A stretch of DNA of 64,000 bases, taken from Acidimicrobiales bacterium (GTDB taxonomy: Bacteria > Actinomycetota > Acidimicrobiia > Acidimicrobiales > SKKL01). Positions 33,106 through 44,150 of the stretch are shown here, one piece after another. Location: the NCBI GenBank assembly GCA_034521975.1, contig JAXHLR010000005.1, positions 62,001 to 126,000 on the forward strand, in the 5' to 3' direction. The first letter of the stretch is position 1. Each line of letters opens with the position of its first letter. The notes below the pieces were generated by a model. The model was not told the origin of the DNA. It did no database searches and worked only from the letters and a program-made list of their open reading frames with translations. Position numbers and translations under genes: made by a program.

Positions 33106-33807
33106 ATGGAGACGATCGGACTCATCGGGGGGATGAGCTGGGAGAGCACCGCCGAGTACTACCGGCTGATCAATCTGGAGACGCAACGGCGCCGCGGCGG
33201 GCATCACTCGGCTCGGCTCGTGCTGTGGTCGGTCGACTTCGCCGAGATCGAGGAGATGCAGGCTGCCGGGCGATGGGACGACGCGGGGGCTCTGCTCGCT
33301 GAGACTGCGCGGCGTCTTGAGTGGGCCGGGGCCGGGGTACTCGGCTTGTGCACCAACACAATGCACAAGGTCGCCGATGTCGTGGCCGCCGCGGTCGAGG
33401 TTCCGCTGGTTCACCTCGGAGATGTCACCGCGCGCGCGGTGCGCGACGCCGGGCTCTCCACTGTCGGCCTGCTCGGCACTGCCTTCACCATGGAACAGCC
33501 CTTCTACCGGCGTCACCTCGAGTCGCACGGCCTGACGGTGTTGGTCCCCGACGATGCCGACCGGGCGGAGGTGCACCGGGTGATCTACGAGGAGTTGGTG
33601 CACGGCGTGGTCGACGACGGGTCGCGACATCGCTACCGGGAAGTGATCGAGCGATTCGTCGATGCCGGCGCTGAAGGCGTGATCTTCGGTTGCACCGAGA
33701 TCGAGCTGCTCGTCGGCGCCGACGACAGCTCAGTAGCGGTGTTCCCGACCACGCATCTCCACGCGAGCGCGCTGGTCGACGCAGCGCTCGCCGATGGTTC
33801 GACGTAG
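33106..33807 (+). CDS. aspartate/glutamate racemase family protein
   Basis: A 233-residue cofactor-free racemase of the Asp/Glu/hydantoin type. Both catalytic cysteines are present, in LCTNTMHK and FGCTEIELL, and the N-terminal GLIGGMSWESTAEYY is typical of aspartate racemases such as YgeA. The start at METIGLIGG is chosen because the conserved sequence begins there; no ribosome-binding site is seen, so it may be leaderless. Converges with the DsbA-like gene. Confidence 0.9.
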   Translation: METIGLIGGMSWESTAEYYRLINLETQRRRGGHHSARLVLWSVDFAEIEEMQAAGRWDDAGALLAETARRLEWAGAGVLGLCTNTMHKVADVVAAAVEVPLVHLGDVTARAVRDAGLSTVGLLGTAFTMEQPFYRRHLESHGLTVLVPDDADRAEVHRVIYEELVHGVVDDGSRHRYREVIERFVDAGAEGVIFGCTEIELLVGADDSSVAVFPTTHLHASALVDAALADGST

Positions 33808-33868
33808 GACGACGTCTCGACCATCTGCTTCGCCCGCCTCGGGCCGGGCCGCTGACGCGAACGCCCGG

Positions 33869-34561
33869 TCAGGGCGTCTCGTTCTGGATGGTCTTCCAGT
33901 CGCGAGCCTCGAGGTATGGCCGGAAGCGTTCGCTGATCTCGACCAGGTCGTCGCGTCGCTTGGGCCGCTGTACCTCATAGAGATGGGGGAACTCGAGCCA
34001 TCCCAGCATCAGCTCCCACAGTCTGACCGCGGCGTCGTCCCGAGGTGGGTCGATGAGCACCGGGCCGAACAGTGCTGTCTCACCGCCCCGGTCGTTCTCG
34101 AACACCAGGATGGGCACGCCCCAGCCCCCGAGGCCGGTGGCGCGGGCGTGGTCGGCGTGGACCTCGTCGTGGGTGGACGGGTCCTCGATCGCCGCTCGGA
34201 CCAGGCCGGGATCGAGACCGATCTCTCCGAGCAGTTCCTCGGCGACATCGGGATGGTGGGGTTTGCGCCCGTCGACGTGCAGCGCGGTGGCGGCGGCCTC
34301 GTACCAGCGGTCGAGCAGAGCGGGGTCGTCGCGCCGCAGCAGCGCGCCGATGCGCATCATCGACCAGCCGTAGGACCACTCGCGCTCCCACGGGTGCTTC
34401 TTGCCCTCGACCCGGTTGATCTCCTCGAGGCTGAAGAACCGCCAGCCCACCTCGATGCCGAGCTGGTCGCGCACGTCGCGCATCCAGATCGAGCCCTGGT
34501 AGGCCCACGGGCACATGATGTCGAAGTGGAAGTCGACGCGGGTGATCTCGGGTCGGGCCAT
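33869..34561 (-). CDS. DsbA-family thioredoxin-fold protein with CPWA motif
   Basis: A 230-residue protein with a thioredoxin core split by a helical insertion. The active-site motif is IMCPWAYQG, so the second cysteine of the usual CPWC is replaced by Ala, leaving a monothiol site. Similar actinobacterial proteins are annotated as mycothiol-dependent nitroreductase-like or FrnE-type; the single Cys fits a mycothiol-transfer mechanism, which is inference. The cis-Pro loop GGWGVPILVF is present. A small helical protein gene lies 33 bp upstream in the same direction. Confidence 0.85.
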   Translation of the reverse strand: MARPEITRVDFHFDIMCPWAYQGSIWMRDVRDQLGIEVGWRFFSLEEINRVEGKKHPWEREWSYGWSMMRIGALLRRDDPALLDRWYEAAATALHVDGRKPHHPDVAEELLGEIGLDPGLVRAAIEDPSTHDEVHADHARATGLGGWGVPILVFENDRGGETALFGPVLIDPPRDDAAVRLWELMLGWLEFPHLYEVQRPKRRDDLVEISERFRPYLEARDWKTIQNETP

Positions 34562-34594
34562 CGGTCTCCTCGGGTGGGGCCGGTCGCATCGACC

Positions 34595-34945
34595 CTATGC
34601 CGTGTCGACGCGGTCGGTCAGGACGCGGCGCGCACCGTGGGCCGGGCAACCGCTGCTCGGGTGCCGTTGCAGCGATGCGACCCGGCGCACCGCGCCGTCG
34701 ACGATGAGCCGGGCTCTGGTGGCGTCGTGACCGGGGTGGTCGGCGGCGATCGCGTGCACCTGGTCGGCTGCATCCTCGACCGCGGCCTCATCGCCGCCCG
34801 AGTACCTTGCCAGATCGGCGGATGCGTCGGCCGTGCCTCGGCTCGTGTCGAGCGCCAGGGCCAAGGCGCGAGCGGTGAGCAGCTGCACCTTGCGATCGTC
34901 GTCGCACCTCTTGGCGGGACCCGGGGTCCCCATCGGCCCGGTCAT
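34595..34945 (-). CDS. small helical protein of unknown function
   Basis: A 116-residue, Ala- and Asp-rich, largely helical protein (LLTARALALALDTSRGTADA ... VEDAADQVHAIAADHPGHDA). No family recognised. Coding bias matches the neighbours and it lies 33 bp upstream of the DsbA-like gene in the same direction, so co-transcription is likely. ATG 34945 or 34933 could start it. Confidence 0.55.
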   Translation of the reverse strand: MTGPMGTPGPAKRCDDDRKVQLLTARALALALDTSRGTADASADLARYSGGDEAAVEDAADQVHAIAADHPGHDATRARLIVDGAVRRVASLQRHPSSGCPAHGARRVLTDRVDTA

Positions 34946-35026
34946 GTCGCCATTGTCGCGAGCGGTTCAGCTGAGCGACAGAGGCGAAGGTCCTGATGGG
35001 CTCGTGTCCGACGGGCGGGTGGGGGT

Positions 35027-35842
35027 TCAGTCCTCGTCGTCGACGGGGGTGATGAGACCGTAGTGACCGTCGTAGCGGCGGTAGAGGACCCGTCCGCGTT
35101 CGGTGGCGAGGTCGGTGAAGAACACCCATGGGTCGGGACTGTTGTCGAGTGCCTCACGTGCCTCGTCGAGGTTCAGCTCGGGCGCGGCGAGCGGTTCGAC
35201 CACGATCGCCGCCGCCGGGGGCGCCCCGTTCTGACCGGTGCTGTCGCGCCCGTCGTCGAAGCGCAGCCCGTAGGCCCCGTCGTCGCGGCGGTGGACCATG
35301 GCGTCGCGCCCCGAGGAGGCTTCGCGGAACAAGAAGAAGTCGTAGTCCATCGACTCCAGGTCGAACACGGCCTCATCGATCGAGGCGGCCGGCGTGGCGA
35401 AGGACTTGTGCTGCACGATCTCGCGCTCGGCCACCGGCCGGTCGTACCACGGCGGTCGCTCGGGTGGCAGGTCGCCGTGGCGCCACTCGCCCGGGGGGCT
35501 GGTCGGGCCCCTCCGACGGAGGGCGCGACGGTGCTCGTGGATCTGCTCGATGCGACGGCGCAGGCGCTGTTCGAGCAGGTCGATGGCCTCGGTCATGGAG
35601 GTGCCCGAGACGTGGGCACGGATGCGGTCGCCGTTGAGGTCGAGGGTGGCACGGCAGAGCGCGGGCCGTTCGCGCCCGGGGCCGCCGGCCATCTCCATGC
35701 GCAGGTCGATGTGCAGGACCGGCTGGTCGATCAGATGCAGCACCTTCTCGATCCGGTCGAGTGCGAGCTCACGGTCGGCGTCGGCGATCTCGCCGGACAG
35801 CGCGACCTCGACTGGCAGGTCTCCCAACACACGATCAACCAT
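35027..35842 (-). CDS. hpf: ribosome hibernation-promoting factor with duplicated tail domain
   Basis: A 271-residue HPF/RaiA-type protein. Residues 1-110 form the S30AE ribosome-binding domain (LPVEVALSGEIADADRELAL ...). Two S30EA C-terminal-type modules follow: one at VQHKSFATPAASIDEAVFDL ... GAYGL and one at PLAAPELNLDEAREALDNSP ... GHYGLITP. Tail modules mediate dimerisation of ribosomes into 100S particles; mycobacterial Rv0079-type proteins have a similar two-tail layout. Start ATG 35842 has a GAAGGGA site. A 28-base leader hairpin at 35872-35899 precedes it. Confidence 0.9.
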   Translation of the reverse strand: MVDRVLGDLPVEVALSGEIADADRELALDRIEKVLHLIDQPVLHIDLRMEMAGGPGRERPALCRATLDLNGDRIRAHVSGTSMTEAIDLLEQRLRRRIEQIHEHRRALRRRGPTSPPGEWRHGDLPPERPPWYDRPVAEREIVQHKSFATPAASIDEAVFDLESMDYDFFLFREASSGRDAMVHRRDDGAYGLRFDDGRDSTGQNGAPPAAAIVVEPLAAPELNLDEAREALDNSPDPWVFFTDLATERGRVLYRRYDGHYGLITPVDDED

Positions 35843-35871
35843 GGCTGATCCCTTCAGGTCAGGTCTCGTCG

Positions 35872-35899
35872 CTCCCGGAGCGCGCGGATGCGCCGGGAG
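35872..35899 (-). promoter_or_regulatory. leader hairpin upstream of hpf
   Basis: CTCCCGG and CCGGGAG with a 14-base loop, 30 bases before the hpf start on the minus strand. It could affect mRNA stability or be an operator; it is also downstream of the CFA synthase stop. Confidence 0.3.
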
Positions 35900-36032
35900 G
35901 GAAGACGGGACGGGGTGGCCCGGCCGCGTCGCAGGACATCCGTGGGGTTCTCCGTCGGAAGGTGTCGCGACGCGTCGGCATTGCTCTCTCAGCGTGGCGC
36001 GGGTCGCCGCGATTTCCAAGGGTCGAAGGTCA

Positions 36033-37304
36033 TCATCCCCACGTGGCCCTGGTGGGCGGCATCCCGCTGGATCCCGTGGCGTTCGGGACCACGCCCAGCA
36101 CCTGGTGGATCGAGATGCCGCCATCTTCGAAGCCGAGGGCGGAGCCGGCCATGTACAGGTGCCACACCCTGGCGCGCCGTTCGCCGACCAGGTCGACCGC
36201 AGCGTCCCAGTTCGTGCTGAGGTTGTCGACCCAGCTGCGGAGGGTCTGCGCGTAGTGCTCGCGGAGCGATTCGACGTCACGGACCTCGAACCCCGCCGCC
36301 TCCATCGCTGCCACGACGTCGCCGACATCGATCAGGTGACCGTCGGGGAAGACGTAGCGACCGACGAAGCTGCGATCGTCGACCCTGGACCCGCCCACCG
36401 AGGAGATGGCGTGGTTGAGCAAGCGGCCCGTTGGCGCCAGCAGCTCGTGGAGGTGGCCGAAGTACTCGCCCATCCGCTTGGCGCCGACATGTTCGAACAT
36501 GCCAACCGACGAGATGGCGTCGTAGGGGCCGTCGGGCACGTCGCGGTAGTCCTGGAGGCGGATCTCGACGAGGTCGGACACCCCGGCCTCGGCCACCCGC
36601 TTGCGGGCGAGCTCGGCCTGTTGCCGGCTGATGGTGACCGCCACCACTCGTGTGTCGTAGTGGGTCGCGGCGTGGATGGCCATCGATCCCCACCCGCACC
36701 CGACGTCGAGCAGCCGCATGTCCGAGCGCTCGTGGAGCCCGAGCTTGCGGCAGATGAGGTCGTGCTTGGCAGCTTGGGCCTCGTCGAGCGACAGCGTCGG
36801 CTCGGTGAAGCGGGCACACGAATAGGTCATGCTCGGTCCGAGCACCAACCGGTAGAAGTCGTTGCTGATGTCGTAGTGATGGCCGACCACCTGCGCATCG
36901 CGACGCTTGGAGTGCAGCACTCCCCGGGGGGCTGCCTCCTCGGGCGGAGGGGGGAGTGGCTTGCCGACCAGCCCGAGCGTCCTCGCCGCGGACGCGGTCT
37001 CGCGAAGGATCCTGGGGCTGAACATCGGTCGCTCGGGGGCCGCGGCGCGCAAGCTGCGCAGTCCCTCGAGCAGGTCGTCGCCGGGGGCGATGTCGATGTC
37101 GCCGCACACGTAGGCCCTGGCGAGGCCCAGTTCGCCCGGTGCCCACATGATTCGGCGGATGGCGTCGGGTGAACGGATGACCATGGTGGTCTGAGCGTCG
37201 TCAGGACCGAGCGAGCTCTGGTCCCAGAACTCGATCCGCACCGGTGTTGATGATCCGACCATCGTCTCTACAACTGGTCCGAGGATCTCGGCAACTGGTT
37301 GCAC
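36033..37304 (-). CDS. cyclopropane-fatty-acyl-phospholipid synthase family methyltransferase
   Basis: A 423-residue SAM-dependent enzyme of the CFA synthase/CmaA superfamily. Seen: [26 protein letters not shown], motif [26 protein letters not shown] and the MFEHVG segment with the catalytic-site Glu. These enzymes methylenate or methylate unsaturated lipid chains at the membrane surface. GTG 37304 is chosen because a GGGGAGG site precedes it. It is divergent from the thiolase gene. Confidence 0.92.
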   Translation of the reverse strand: MQPVAEILGPVVETMVGSSTPVRIEFWDQSSLGPDDAQTTMVIRSPDAIRRIMWAPGELGLARAYVCGDIDIAPGDDLLEGLRSLRAAAPERPMFSPRILRETASAARTLGLVGKPLPPPPEEAAPRGVLHSKRRDAQVVGHHYDISNDFYRLVLGPSMTYSCARFTEPTLSLDEAQAAKHDLICRKLGLHERSDMRLLDVGCGWGSMAIHAATHYDTRVVAVTISRQQAELARKRVAEAGVSDLVEIRLQDYRDVPDGPYDAISSVGMFEHVGAKRMGEYFGHLHELLAPTGRLLNHAISSVGGSRVDDRSFVGRYVFPDGHLIDVGDVVAAMEAAGFEVRDVESLREHYAQTLRSWVDNLSTNWDAAVDLVGERRARVWHLYMAGSALGFEDGGISIHQVLGVVPNATGSSGMPPTRATWG

Positions 37305-37430
37305 GGTGATGACCTCCCCGTGGTCCACACGGCTCTTTCGTGGAGCCTACCCGAACGCCATCGCCCGGGTCCGGGGAAGACGGTCGGGGCCACTTCGACT
37401 GATGTGGGCGAGGGCGGTAGCGTCGTGCCC

Positions 37431-38633
37431 ATGCGCGAAGCCGTCATCGTCTCCACCGCCCGCACCCCGATCGGCAAGGCCTACCGGGGTGCGTTCAACA
37501 ACACCCAGGCCCAGGCCCTCGCCGGTCACGCGATCCGCCACGCCGTCGAGCGCGCCGGTCTCGAAGGCCCCGAGGTCGACGACGTCGTCGTCGGTGCCGC
37601 CCTCCAACAGGGGTCGCAGGGCATGAACATCGGCCGCCAGGCGGCGCTGCGGGCCGGGCTCCCCACCTCGGTGCCGGGCCAGAGCATCGACCGCCAGTGC
37701 TCGTCGGGGCTCATGGCCATCGCCACCGCCGCCAAGCAGATCATCCTCGACGGCCAGCAGATCGCCGTCGGCGGCGGCGTCGAGTCGATCTCGCTGGTGC
37801 AGAACGAGCACCAGAACGTCTACCGCCTCGTCGACAAGGATCTCGTCGCCGAGGTGCCCGGCATCTACACCGCCATGATCGAGACCGCCGAGGTCGTCGC
37901 CGACCGCTACGGCATCTCCCGCGAGGCTCAGGACGAGTACGCACTCCAATCCCAGCAGCGCATCGCCCAGGCTCAGGAGGAGGGCCGCTTCGAGCCCGAG
38001 ATCGTCCCCATGACCACCGTCAAGACCCTGGTCAACAAGGAGACGGGCGAGACGAGCGAGGAGGAGGTCACCCTCACCCAGGACGAGGGCAACCGTCCCG
38101 GCACCACCATCGAAGACCTCCAGAAGCTGGCACCGGTGTGGAGCGGCGGCCAGTTCGCCAAGGAAGGCAAGTACGTCACCGCCGGCAACGCCTCCCAGCT
38201 CTCCGACGGCGCCGCCGCGGTGGTGCTGATGGAGGCCGCCGAGGCCGAGCGCCGGGGCCTCGAGCCCCTTGGCGCCTACCGGGGGATGGCCGTCGCTGGC
38301 GTCGATCCCGAGGAGATGGGCATCGGTCCGGTCGCAGCCGTGCCCAAGCTGCTCGAACAGACCGGGCTCAGCATCGACGACATCGGGATCTGGGAGCTGA
38401 ACGAGGCCTTCGCCAGCCAGCTGCTGTACTGCCGCGACACCCTCGGCATCCCCAACGATCGCCTCAACGTGTCCGGCGGGGCGATCTCGATCGGTCACCC
38501 CTATGGCATGACCGGTGCCCGCTGCACCGGCCACGTGCTGCTGGAGGGCAAGCGTCGTGGCGCCAAGTACGGCGTGGTCACCATGTGCGTGGGCGGAGGC
38601 ATGGGCGCCGCCGGGCTCTTCGAGATCTTCTAG
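37431..38633 (+). CDS. acetyl-CoA acetyltransferase (thiolase)
   Basis: A 400-residue thiolase. The nucleophile C90 is in [12 protein letters not shown], the histidine H356 in [11 protein letters not shown] and the second cysteine C386 in [10 protein letters not shown]. It breaks or forms C-C bonds of acyl-CoAs in beta-oxidation or polyester/isoprenoid routes. ATG 37431 follows the promoter region shared with the CFA synthase. Its stop shares the CTAG at 38630-38633 with the convergent OtsB1-like gene, so the two stop codons overlap. Confidence 0.94.
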   Translation: MREAVIVSTARTPIGKAYRGAFNNTQAQALAGHAIRHAVERAGLEGPEVDDVVVGAALQQGSQGMNIGRQAALRAGLPTSVPGQSIDRQCSSGLMAIATAAKQIILDGQQIAVGGGVESISLVQNEHQNVYRLVDKDLVAEVPGIYTAMIETAEVVADRYGISREAQDEYALQSQQRIAQAQEEGRFEPEIVPMTTVKTLVNKETGETSEEEVTLTQDEGNRPGTTIEDLQKLAPVWSGGQFAKEGKYVTAGNASQLSDGAAAVVLMEAAEAERRGLEPLGAYRGMAVAGVDPEEMGIGPVAAVPKLLEQTGLSIDDIGIWELNEAFASQLLYCRDTLGIPNDRLNVSGGAISIGHPYGMTGARCTGHVLLEGKRRGAKYGVVTMCVGGGMGAAGLFEIF

Positions 38634-41600
38634 TCGGCGGCGAAGGTCTGCTGTTCGCCGGGGGCGAGCTCGTGGACCTCGCCTCCGAAGCCGACACGGA
38701 TCGGGCCGAGCTTGCTTGGACGGACGGCCACGGTGACCGTGCCGTCCTCGAACTCCAGGTCGACCCACCGGCGCCGGTAGCGCAGGTCGAGCGAGAGGTG
38801 CTCGAGCTCGGCCGGGAGGCTGGGGTCGAGCCACAGCACGCCGTCGCGGGTCTCGATGCCGGTGTAGCAGTGCTGCAGCAGATCGACGGTGCCGGCCATG
38901 GCGCCGAGGTGGATCCCCTCCTGGGTGGTTCCACCCTGCACGTCGAACAGGTCGCTGCGCAGCGCCTCGAGGAAGAAGTTCCACGACCGGCGCCGGTCGA
39001 TGCGTGACATGACCCAGGCGTGGACCACACCGCTGAGCGTCGAGCCGTGCGAGGTGCGGGCGTCGTAGTACTCGACGTTGCGGGCGATGGTCGTGTCATC
39101 GAAGGGGTAGCCGAGCCGTTCGAAGATCTCGGCCACCTCCCGCGGCGACAGCAGGAAGAACAGCATCAACACGTCGGCCTGCTTGGACAGCTTGTAGTTG
39201 TCGGGGCTGTCGCCCTCGGCCTCGAGGATGCGGTCGAGGCGCTGGATGTCTCCGTAGCGCGACCGGTAGTCGGCCCAGTCGAGCTCGGCGAGGGCGCCGT
39301 AGCCCTCGAACTGGCTGATGATGCCGTCGTCGTGGAAGCAGACCCGCATCTTGTGGGTGATGTCGCGCCAACGGTCGAGCTCGGCGGCGGTGAGGCCGAG
39401 ACTCTCGCGCAGCTCCTGGGATCGGCGTTCGGTCACCTCGTCGAGGGTGTCGAGGGCCCGGCTGATGCACCACACCGCCATGACGTTGGTGTACGCGTTG
39501 TTGCGCAGGCCCGGCTCGTCGGCGTCGGGGTATCGCTCGTGGAACTCGTCGGGTCCCATGACCCCGCCGATCTCGTAGCGGTCGAGGGCCTTGTTGTAGG
39601 TCGAAGCGCTGTCCCAGAACCGGGCGATCTCGAGGATGAGCTCGGCGCCGTGGAAGGCCAGGAAGTCGCCGTCGCCGCTGGCCTCGTAGTACTTCCACAC
39701 GTCGTAGACCACCGCGGCGTTGATGTGGCGTTGCAGATGCGATCCGTCGGGGAGCCACCGACCCGATCTGGGGTTGAGGTGCAGCGTCTGGGTCTCCTCC
39801 CGCCCGCTGCTCCCGCTCTGCCACGGGAACATCGCACCGCGATAGCCCTCCTCGGCGGCAGCGTGACGCGCCTCGTCGAGGCGCCGGTAGCGGTACATGA
39901 GATGTCCGCGGGCGAGGCCCGGCCAGCGGACCGCCAGCAGCGGCAGGATGAACAGCTCGTCCCAGAAGATGTGGCCCCGGTAGGCCTCCCCGTGGAGCCC
40001 TCTGGCCGGCACCCCCGCGTCGACCTCCGCCGAGTGCTTCGAGACCACCTGGCTCAGGTGGAAGAGGTGGAGGTTGATCGCCATGGCGGTGGACTCCTCG
40101 ACCGACGCGTCGAGGTGGGCCCGGTTCCAGACGTGGCTCCATGCGATGACGTGGGGCGCCAGGATCTGGTCGAAGGTCGCTGCTCGCTCGACGCGGGCGC
40201 GGGCATCGGCGCCGATCTCGGTGACGGCGTGGTCGCGGGAGGTGTGGATGGCCGCGACCTTCTCCACCGAGACGGGCGACCCCTGCTCGAGGTCGAACGA
40301 GAGGTGGTGGCCGACCACGTCGCCGTCGGTGGTCGCGCGCACCTCGGCACTGGGTCCGGTACCTCCGGGGGAGAGCCTCGTGCGCGCCGCCACCGCGAGT
40401 CGGACCCGTGACTGGGTCGTCTCGGCCTGCAGGTAGGCGACGCCGTCGTCGCGGGATTCGGCGTCGATCACCTGAAGGTGGCAATTGGCCAGGTCGCGGT
40501 AGCGCGGTACCCCACCGTTGGTGACGCCGCCGTCGATGCAGGACCGCACCTCGACCCGGCCTGACCAGTCCTCGGCGAGCAGTGTCGTCTCCAGCACCGC
40601 GAGATGCGGGTCCGACATCGACACGAGGCGCCGCTGAGTGATGCGGGTCGTGCGGCCCTGGGCGTCTCTCACCCGCGAGCTGCGGGTGAGGACCCCGCGG
40701 CGCAGATCGAGCTCGAGCGAGTGCTCGATGATGTCGACGAGACGGAGGTCGAACCACTGACCGCCCTCTGGGCGCCACGACAACGGCAGCCAGTTCGGGG
40801 CGTTGACCATGTCCTCGTTCTCGACCTCGCGGCCCGACACCTCACTGACGAGTCGGTTGAAGACGCCGGCCAGGTAGGTGCCGGGATAGCTGGATCCCCC
40901 GGCATCGTTCTCGGGCAGCGCGCCGCGGGCCGCCATGTAGCCGTTTCCCAGGGTGCACAGGGCCTCGCGCAGCCCTTCCTGATCGGGGTCGAACCCCTCG
41001 TAGCGCAGCACCCACCGGTCGGTGTGCAGACGGGACTCGAGCAGGTCGGCCAGACGGTGCAGGAAGGTGACCGTCTGACCGGGGTCGTCGAGGCGGAGGT
41101 GGGCTGCGGTGGAGCGCTCTTCGGTGCCGACGATGACGCCGAGGCCGTCGTGGTGGATGACCCGAAGGGCGTCCTCGTCGGTGTCGTCGTCGCCGACGTA
41201 GAGCGGCATCACGTCGGGCTGGTCGAGGTGGAGCTGGCCGAGGAGGAACCGCAGCGCCCGACCCTTGTCCCAGTCGAGGTCGGGGCGCAGCTCGAAGATC
41301 TTCTTGCCGGTGGTGCGTCGCAGCCCGGGTCTCGATTCGATGGCGCGGTCCACGGCCTCGTCGATCCGTTGCAGCTCGGCGTCGGGCGCCATCCGGAAGT
41401 GGATGGCCACCGCGTAGGACTTGCGCTCGACGATGACTCCGGGAATGTCGCCGATCTCGTCGTCGAGAGCGTCGGCGGCCTCGGCGAGCCGTGGTTGGGC
41501 GGCCGCGCCGTCGGGGTGCTGGTGGGCCCAGCCCGGCCCGGTGATGTCGAACCCGTGACTGCCCGCGTAGACGAGCTCGTCGACGCCGACGAGGTCGGCG

Positions 41601-42559
41601 ACGTCGGCCCGGTCGCGCCCGCTGACCACCGCCACCGGGCACAGCTTGGCCAGGCGATGAATCGCCCGCCGGGCGGCGTCGGACAAGGTCGCGGCCGCCG
41701 GGTCGTCGACGATGGGGGTGAGCGTTCCGTCGTAGTCCAGGAAGACCGCCGGACGGCGACCTTCGAGCCGTTCGGCCAGGCCGGTGATGTCGTCGAGAGC
41801 GTGGGGAAGCTCGCGCAGGGCGGCGGCAGGGGTGATGATCTCGATCTCGTCGAGGTCGTGCACCACCTGGCCGGCACCGTGGGTGGCCAGGTCCTCGGGG
41901 TGGCCGGTGCGGTCGACACCCACGATGAGCCCGAAGCCGCCGGCGCGGCCGGCTTCGACTCCCGAGATGGCGTCCTCGACCACGACGGTGCGGGCGGGCT
42001 CGGTGCCGAGGCGGCGGGCCGCCTCGAGGAAGATGTCGGGGTTGGGCTTGCCCGCCAACCTCAGCTCGTCGGCATCGTTGCCGTCGACGATCACGTCGAA
42101 GAGGTCGGTGACCCGGGCGGCGTCGAGCACGGCCCGGGCGTTGCGGCTGGCGGAGATGGCGGCGGTGGCGATACCCGCCCGGCGAGCCTCGCGGAGGAAG
42201 GTGATCGTGCCGGCGAACGCGCGGGGCGCCTCCCGCTGGAGTCGGGCGAGAAACAGGTCGTTCTTGGCGTTACCGAGCGCGGCGACGGTGTCGTGGCCCG
42301 GTGCGTCGTCACGGTCGCCGTCGGGTAGTTCGATGCTGCGGGAGCTGAGGAACCCGCGCACCCCGTCGAAGCGGGGCTTGCCGTCGACGTAGCGGCGGTA
42401 GTCGTCGTCGGTGAAGGGCTCGTAGTCGCGATCACCACTGCGGGCCAGCAGGAACTCGTCGAAGAGCTCCTTCCAGGCAGCGGCGTGGACCGCTGCGGTG
42501 TCGGTGATCACACCGTCGGTGTCGAGCACAACGGCATCGAACTCGCCAGGGCTGATCAT
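38630..42559 (-). CDS. otsB1: OtsB1-like triple fusion: HAD, trehalose-6-phosphate phosphatase, GH65
   Basis: A 1309-residue protein with three catalytic units. Residues 1-255 are a beta-phosphoglucomutase-like HAD phosphatase ([12 protein letters not shown]13/D15). About 265-510 is an OtsB-type trehalose-6-phosphate phosphatase ([35 protein letters not shown]). The rest is a GH65 trehalose hydrolase/phosphorylase ([26 protein letters not shown] with the acid Glu). The order and length match M. tuberculosis OtsB1 (Rv2006). It may channel trehalose phosphate to glucose phosphates. Start ATG 42559 is divergent from the antiporter. Confidence 0.93.
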   Translation of the reverse strand: MISPGEFDAVVLDTDGVITDTAAVHAAAWKELFDEFLLARSGDRDYEPFTDDDYRRYVDGKPRFDGVRGFLSSRSIELPDGDRDDAPGHDTVAALGNAKNDLFLARLQREAPRAFAGTITFLREARRAGIATAAISASRNARAVLDAARVTDLFDVIVDGNDADELRLAGKPNPDIFLEAARRLGTEPARTVVVEDAISGVEAGRAGGFGLIVGVDRTGHPEDLATHGAGQVVHDLDEIEIITPAAALRELPHALDDITGLAERLEGRRPAVFLDYDGTLTPIVDDPAAATLSDAARRAIHRLAKLCPVAVVSGRDRADVADLVGVDELVYAGSHGFDITGPGWAHQHPDGAAAQPRLAEAADALDDEIGDIPGVIVERKSYAVAIHFRMAPDAELQRIDEAVDRAIESRPGLRRTTGKKIFELRPDLDWDKGRALRFLLGQLHLDQPDVMPLYVGDDDTDEDALRVIHHDGLGVIVGTEERSTAAHLRLDDPGQTVTFLHRLADLLESRLHTDRWVLRYEGFDPDQEGLREALCTLGNGYMAARGALPENDAGGSSYPGTYLAGVFNRLVSEVSGREVENEDMVNAPNWLPLSWRPEGGQWFDLRLVDIIEHSLELDLRRGVLTRSSRVRDAQGRTTRITQRRLVSMSDPHLAVLETTLLAEDWSGRVEVRSCIDGGVTNGGVPRYRDLANCHLQVIDAESRDDGVAYLQAETTQSRVRLAVAARTRLSPGGTGPSAEVRATTDGDVVGHHLSFDLEQGSPVSVEKVAAIHTSRDHAVTEIGADARARVERAATFDQILAPHVIAWSHVWNRAHLDASVEESTAMAINLHLFHLSQVVSKHSAEVDAGVPARGLHGEAYRGHIFWDELFILPLLAVRWPGLARGHLMYRYRRLDEARHAAAEEGYRGAMFPWQSGSSGREETQTLHLNPRSGRWLPDGSHLQRHINAAVVYDVWKYYEASGDGDFLAFHGAELILEIARFWDSASTYNKALDRYEIGGVMGPDEFHERYPDADEPGLRNNAYTNVMAVWCISRALDTLDEVTERRSQELRESLGLTAAELDRWRDITHKMRVCFHDDGIISQFEGYGALAELDWADYRSRYGDIQRLDRILEAEGDSPDNYKLSKQADVLMLFFLLSPREVAEIFERLGYPFDDTTIARNVEYYDARTSHGSTLSGVVHAWVMSRIDRRRSWNFFLEALRSDLFDVQGGTTQEGIHLGAMAGTVDLLQHCYTGIETRDGVLWLDPSLPAELEHLSLDLRYRRRWVDLEFEDGTVTVAVRPSKLGPIRVGFGGEVHELAPGEQQTFAAD

Positions 42560-42634
42560 GTCGACATGATGGCACCCCACCCACCTGAGTCGCTGCAGCG
42601 CGCGAGTGATGTGGTCTTGGGGCACGCTGGTGCG

Positions 42635-44089
42635 GTGACGCCCGAGCCGATGATCATTGCCGCCGCGGCCCTGCTGCTGACCGGGGCCCTGTTGAGCAAG
42701 ACGTCGTCGCGCTTCGGGGTCCCCAGCTTGTTGCTGTTCATGTTCCTCGGGATGGCTGCGGGCTCCGAGGGAGTGCTCGGCATCGAGTTCGAGGACTTCG
42801 AGCTGGCCAGCAGGATCGGCTTCATCGCGCTGGCGTTCATCCTCTTCAGCGGAGGCTTGGGCACCGATTGGACGAGGATCCGGACGGTGCTCGCTCGCGG
42901 CGCCGCATTGGCGACGGTCGGCGTCGGCCTGTCGGCGGGGGTGCTCGGTGCCTTCGCCGCGTTGATCCTGGGGTTCGACCTGGTCGATGGCCTGCTGCTC
43001 GGGGCCGTCATCGCGTCGACCGATGCCGCGGCGGTGTTCTCGGTCATGCGGTCGCGCGGGTTGGGTGTCGAACGGCCCCTCAAACCCTTGCTGGAGCTGG
43101 AGTCGGGTAGCAACGACCCTGCCGCGGTGTTCCTCACCGTCGGTATCATCGGTTTGATCAATGCCGATGGTCCGGGCGTCGCCGGCCTTGCGGGCGTCTT
43201 CGTGCTGCAGATGGGGCTCGGGATCCTGATCGGGTTGGTCGCCGCCAAGGGGGCGGTGTGGGTGATCAACACCGTCCGGCTCGACTACGACGGCATCTAT
43301 CCGGTCATGACCGTGGCCTTCGTGTTGTTGGTCTTCGAAGGGACGACCTGGCTCGGAGGCTCGGGCTTTCTCGCCGCCTACGTGGCGGGACTGACCTTCG
43401 GCAACAGCGACGTGTTGCACAAGCGCAGTCTCACCCACTTCCACGACGCCATCGCCTGGCTGATGCAGATCGCCATGTTCGTGGTGCTCGGCCTGTTGGT
43501 CTTCCCCTCCGATCTCGGACCGGTCGTGTTGCAGGCGCTGGCGGTCGCGCTGGTGCTCATGTTCGTGGCCCGCCCTCTGGCGGTGGTGATCACGTTGCTG
43601 CCGTTCCGGGTGCCCTGGCGCCACGTCGGGTTCGTGTCGTGGGTGGGGTTGCGGGGTGCGACCCCGATCATCCTCGCCACCTTGCCGGTGGTGGAGGAGA
43701 TCGAAGGGGCCGAGACCATCTTCAACGTGGTGTTCTTCGTGGTGCTGAGCTCGGTGTTGATCCAGGGTTCGAGCATTCCGTTGGTGGCGCGGTGGCTCGG
43801 AGTGGCCTCCGATGAGGACGAGCCGAGGGGCTACTGGATCGAGGCCGCCCTCGCGGGCGACTCCGGTCACGACCTGCACGAGATGGTCGTGCCGCCGGGC
43901 TCGGCCGCCGACGGGGTGGCGATCGTGGGCCTGCACCTCCCCGCCGATTCGCTCATCGTGTTGATCCAGCGCGGTGGTGACGTGGTCGTTCCCGAGGGGC
44001 GCACCGAGATCAACGGCGGCGACCGGCTCCTGGTCATGGCCGACGACTCGACGCTGCCGGAGGTGCGCAGCATCCTCGGGGTCGGCTGA
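42635..44089 (+). CDS. K+/H+ antiporter, NhaP2/CvrA type
   Basis: A 484-residue CPA1 antiporter with about 12 membrane segments. Seen: GLGTDWTRI, GAVIASTDAAAVFSVMRSRG (acidic transport site) and LELESGSNDPAAVFLTVGII (the ND motif). The C-terminus (DLHEMVVPPGSAADGVAIVG ... GDRLLVMADD) is a TrkA-C/RCK-type regulatory domain. It would exchange K+ or Na+ for protons. GTG 42635 is used, with weak ribosome-binding site; ATG 42650 is possible. Confidence 0.9.
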   Translation: MTPEPMIIAAAALLLTGALLSKTSSRFGVPSLLLFMFLGMAAGSEGVLGIEFEDFELASRIGFIALAFILFSGGLGTDWTRIRTVLARGAALATVGVGLSAGVLGAFAALILGFDLVDGLLLGAVIASTDAAAVFSVMRSRGLGVERPLKPLLELESGSNDPAAVFLTVGIIGLINADGPGVAGLAGVFVLQMGLGILIGLVAAKGAVWVINTVRLDYDGIYPVMTVAFVLLVFEGTTWLGGSGFLAAYVAGLTFGNSDVLHKRSLTHFHDAIAWLMQIAMFVVLGLLVFPSDLGPVVLQALAVALVLMFVARPLAVVITLLPFRVPWRHVGFVSWVGLRGATPIILATLPVVEEIEGAETIFNVVFFVVLSSVLIQGSSIPLVARWLGVASDEDEPRGYWIEAALAGDSGHDLHEMVVPPGSAADGVAIVGLHLPADSLIVLIQRGGDVVVPEGRTEINGGDRLLVMADDSTLPEVRSILGVG

Positions 44090-44150
44090 CGCCCGAGAAT
44101 CGGGTCTGCGTATCCTGTTCAGGTCGGATCGGTTTCCGACGGGGAGACAC

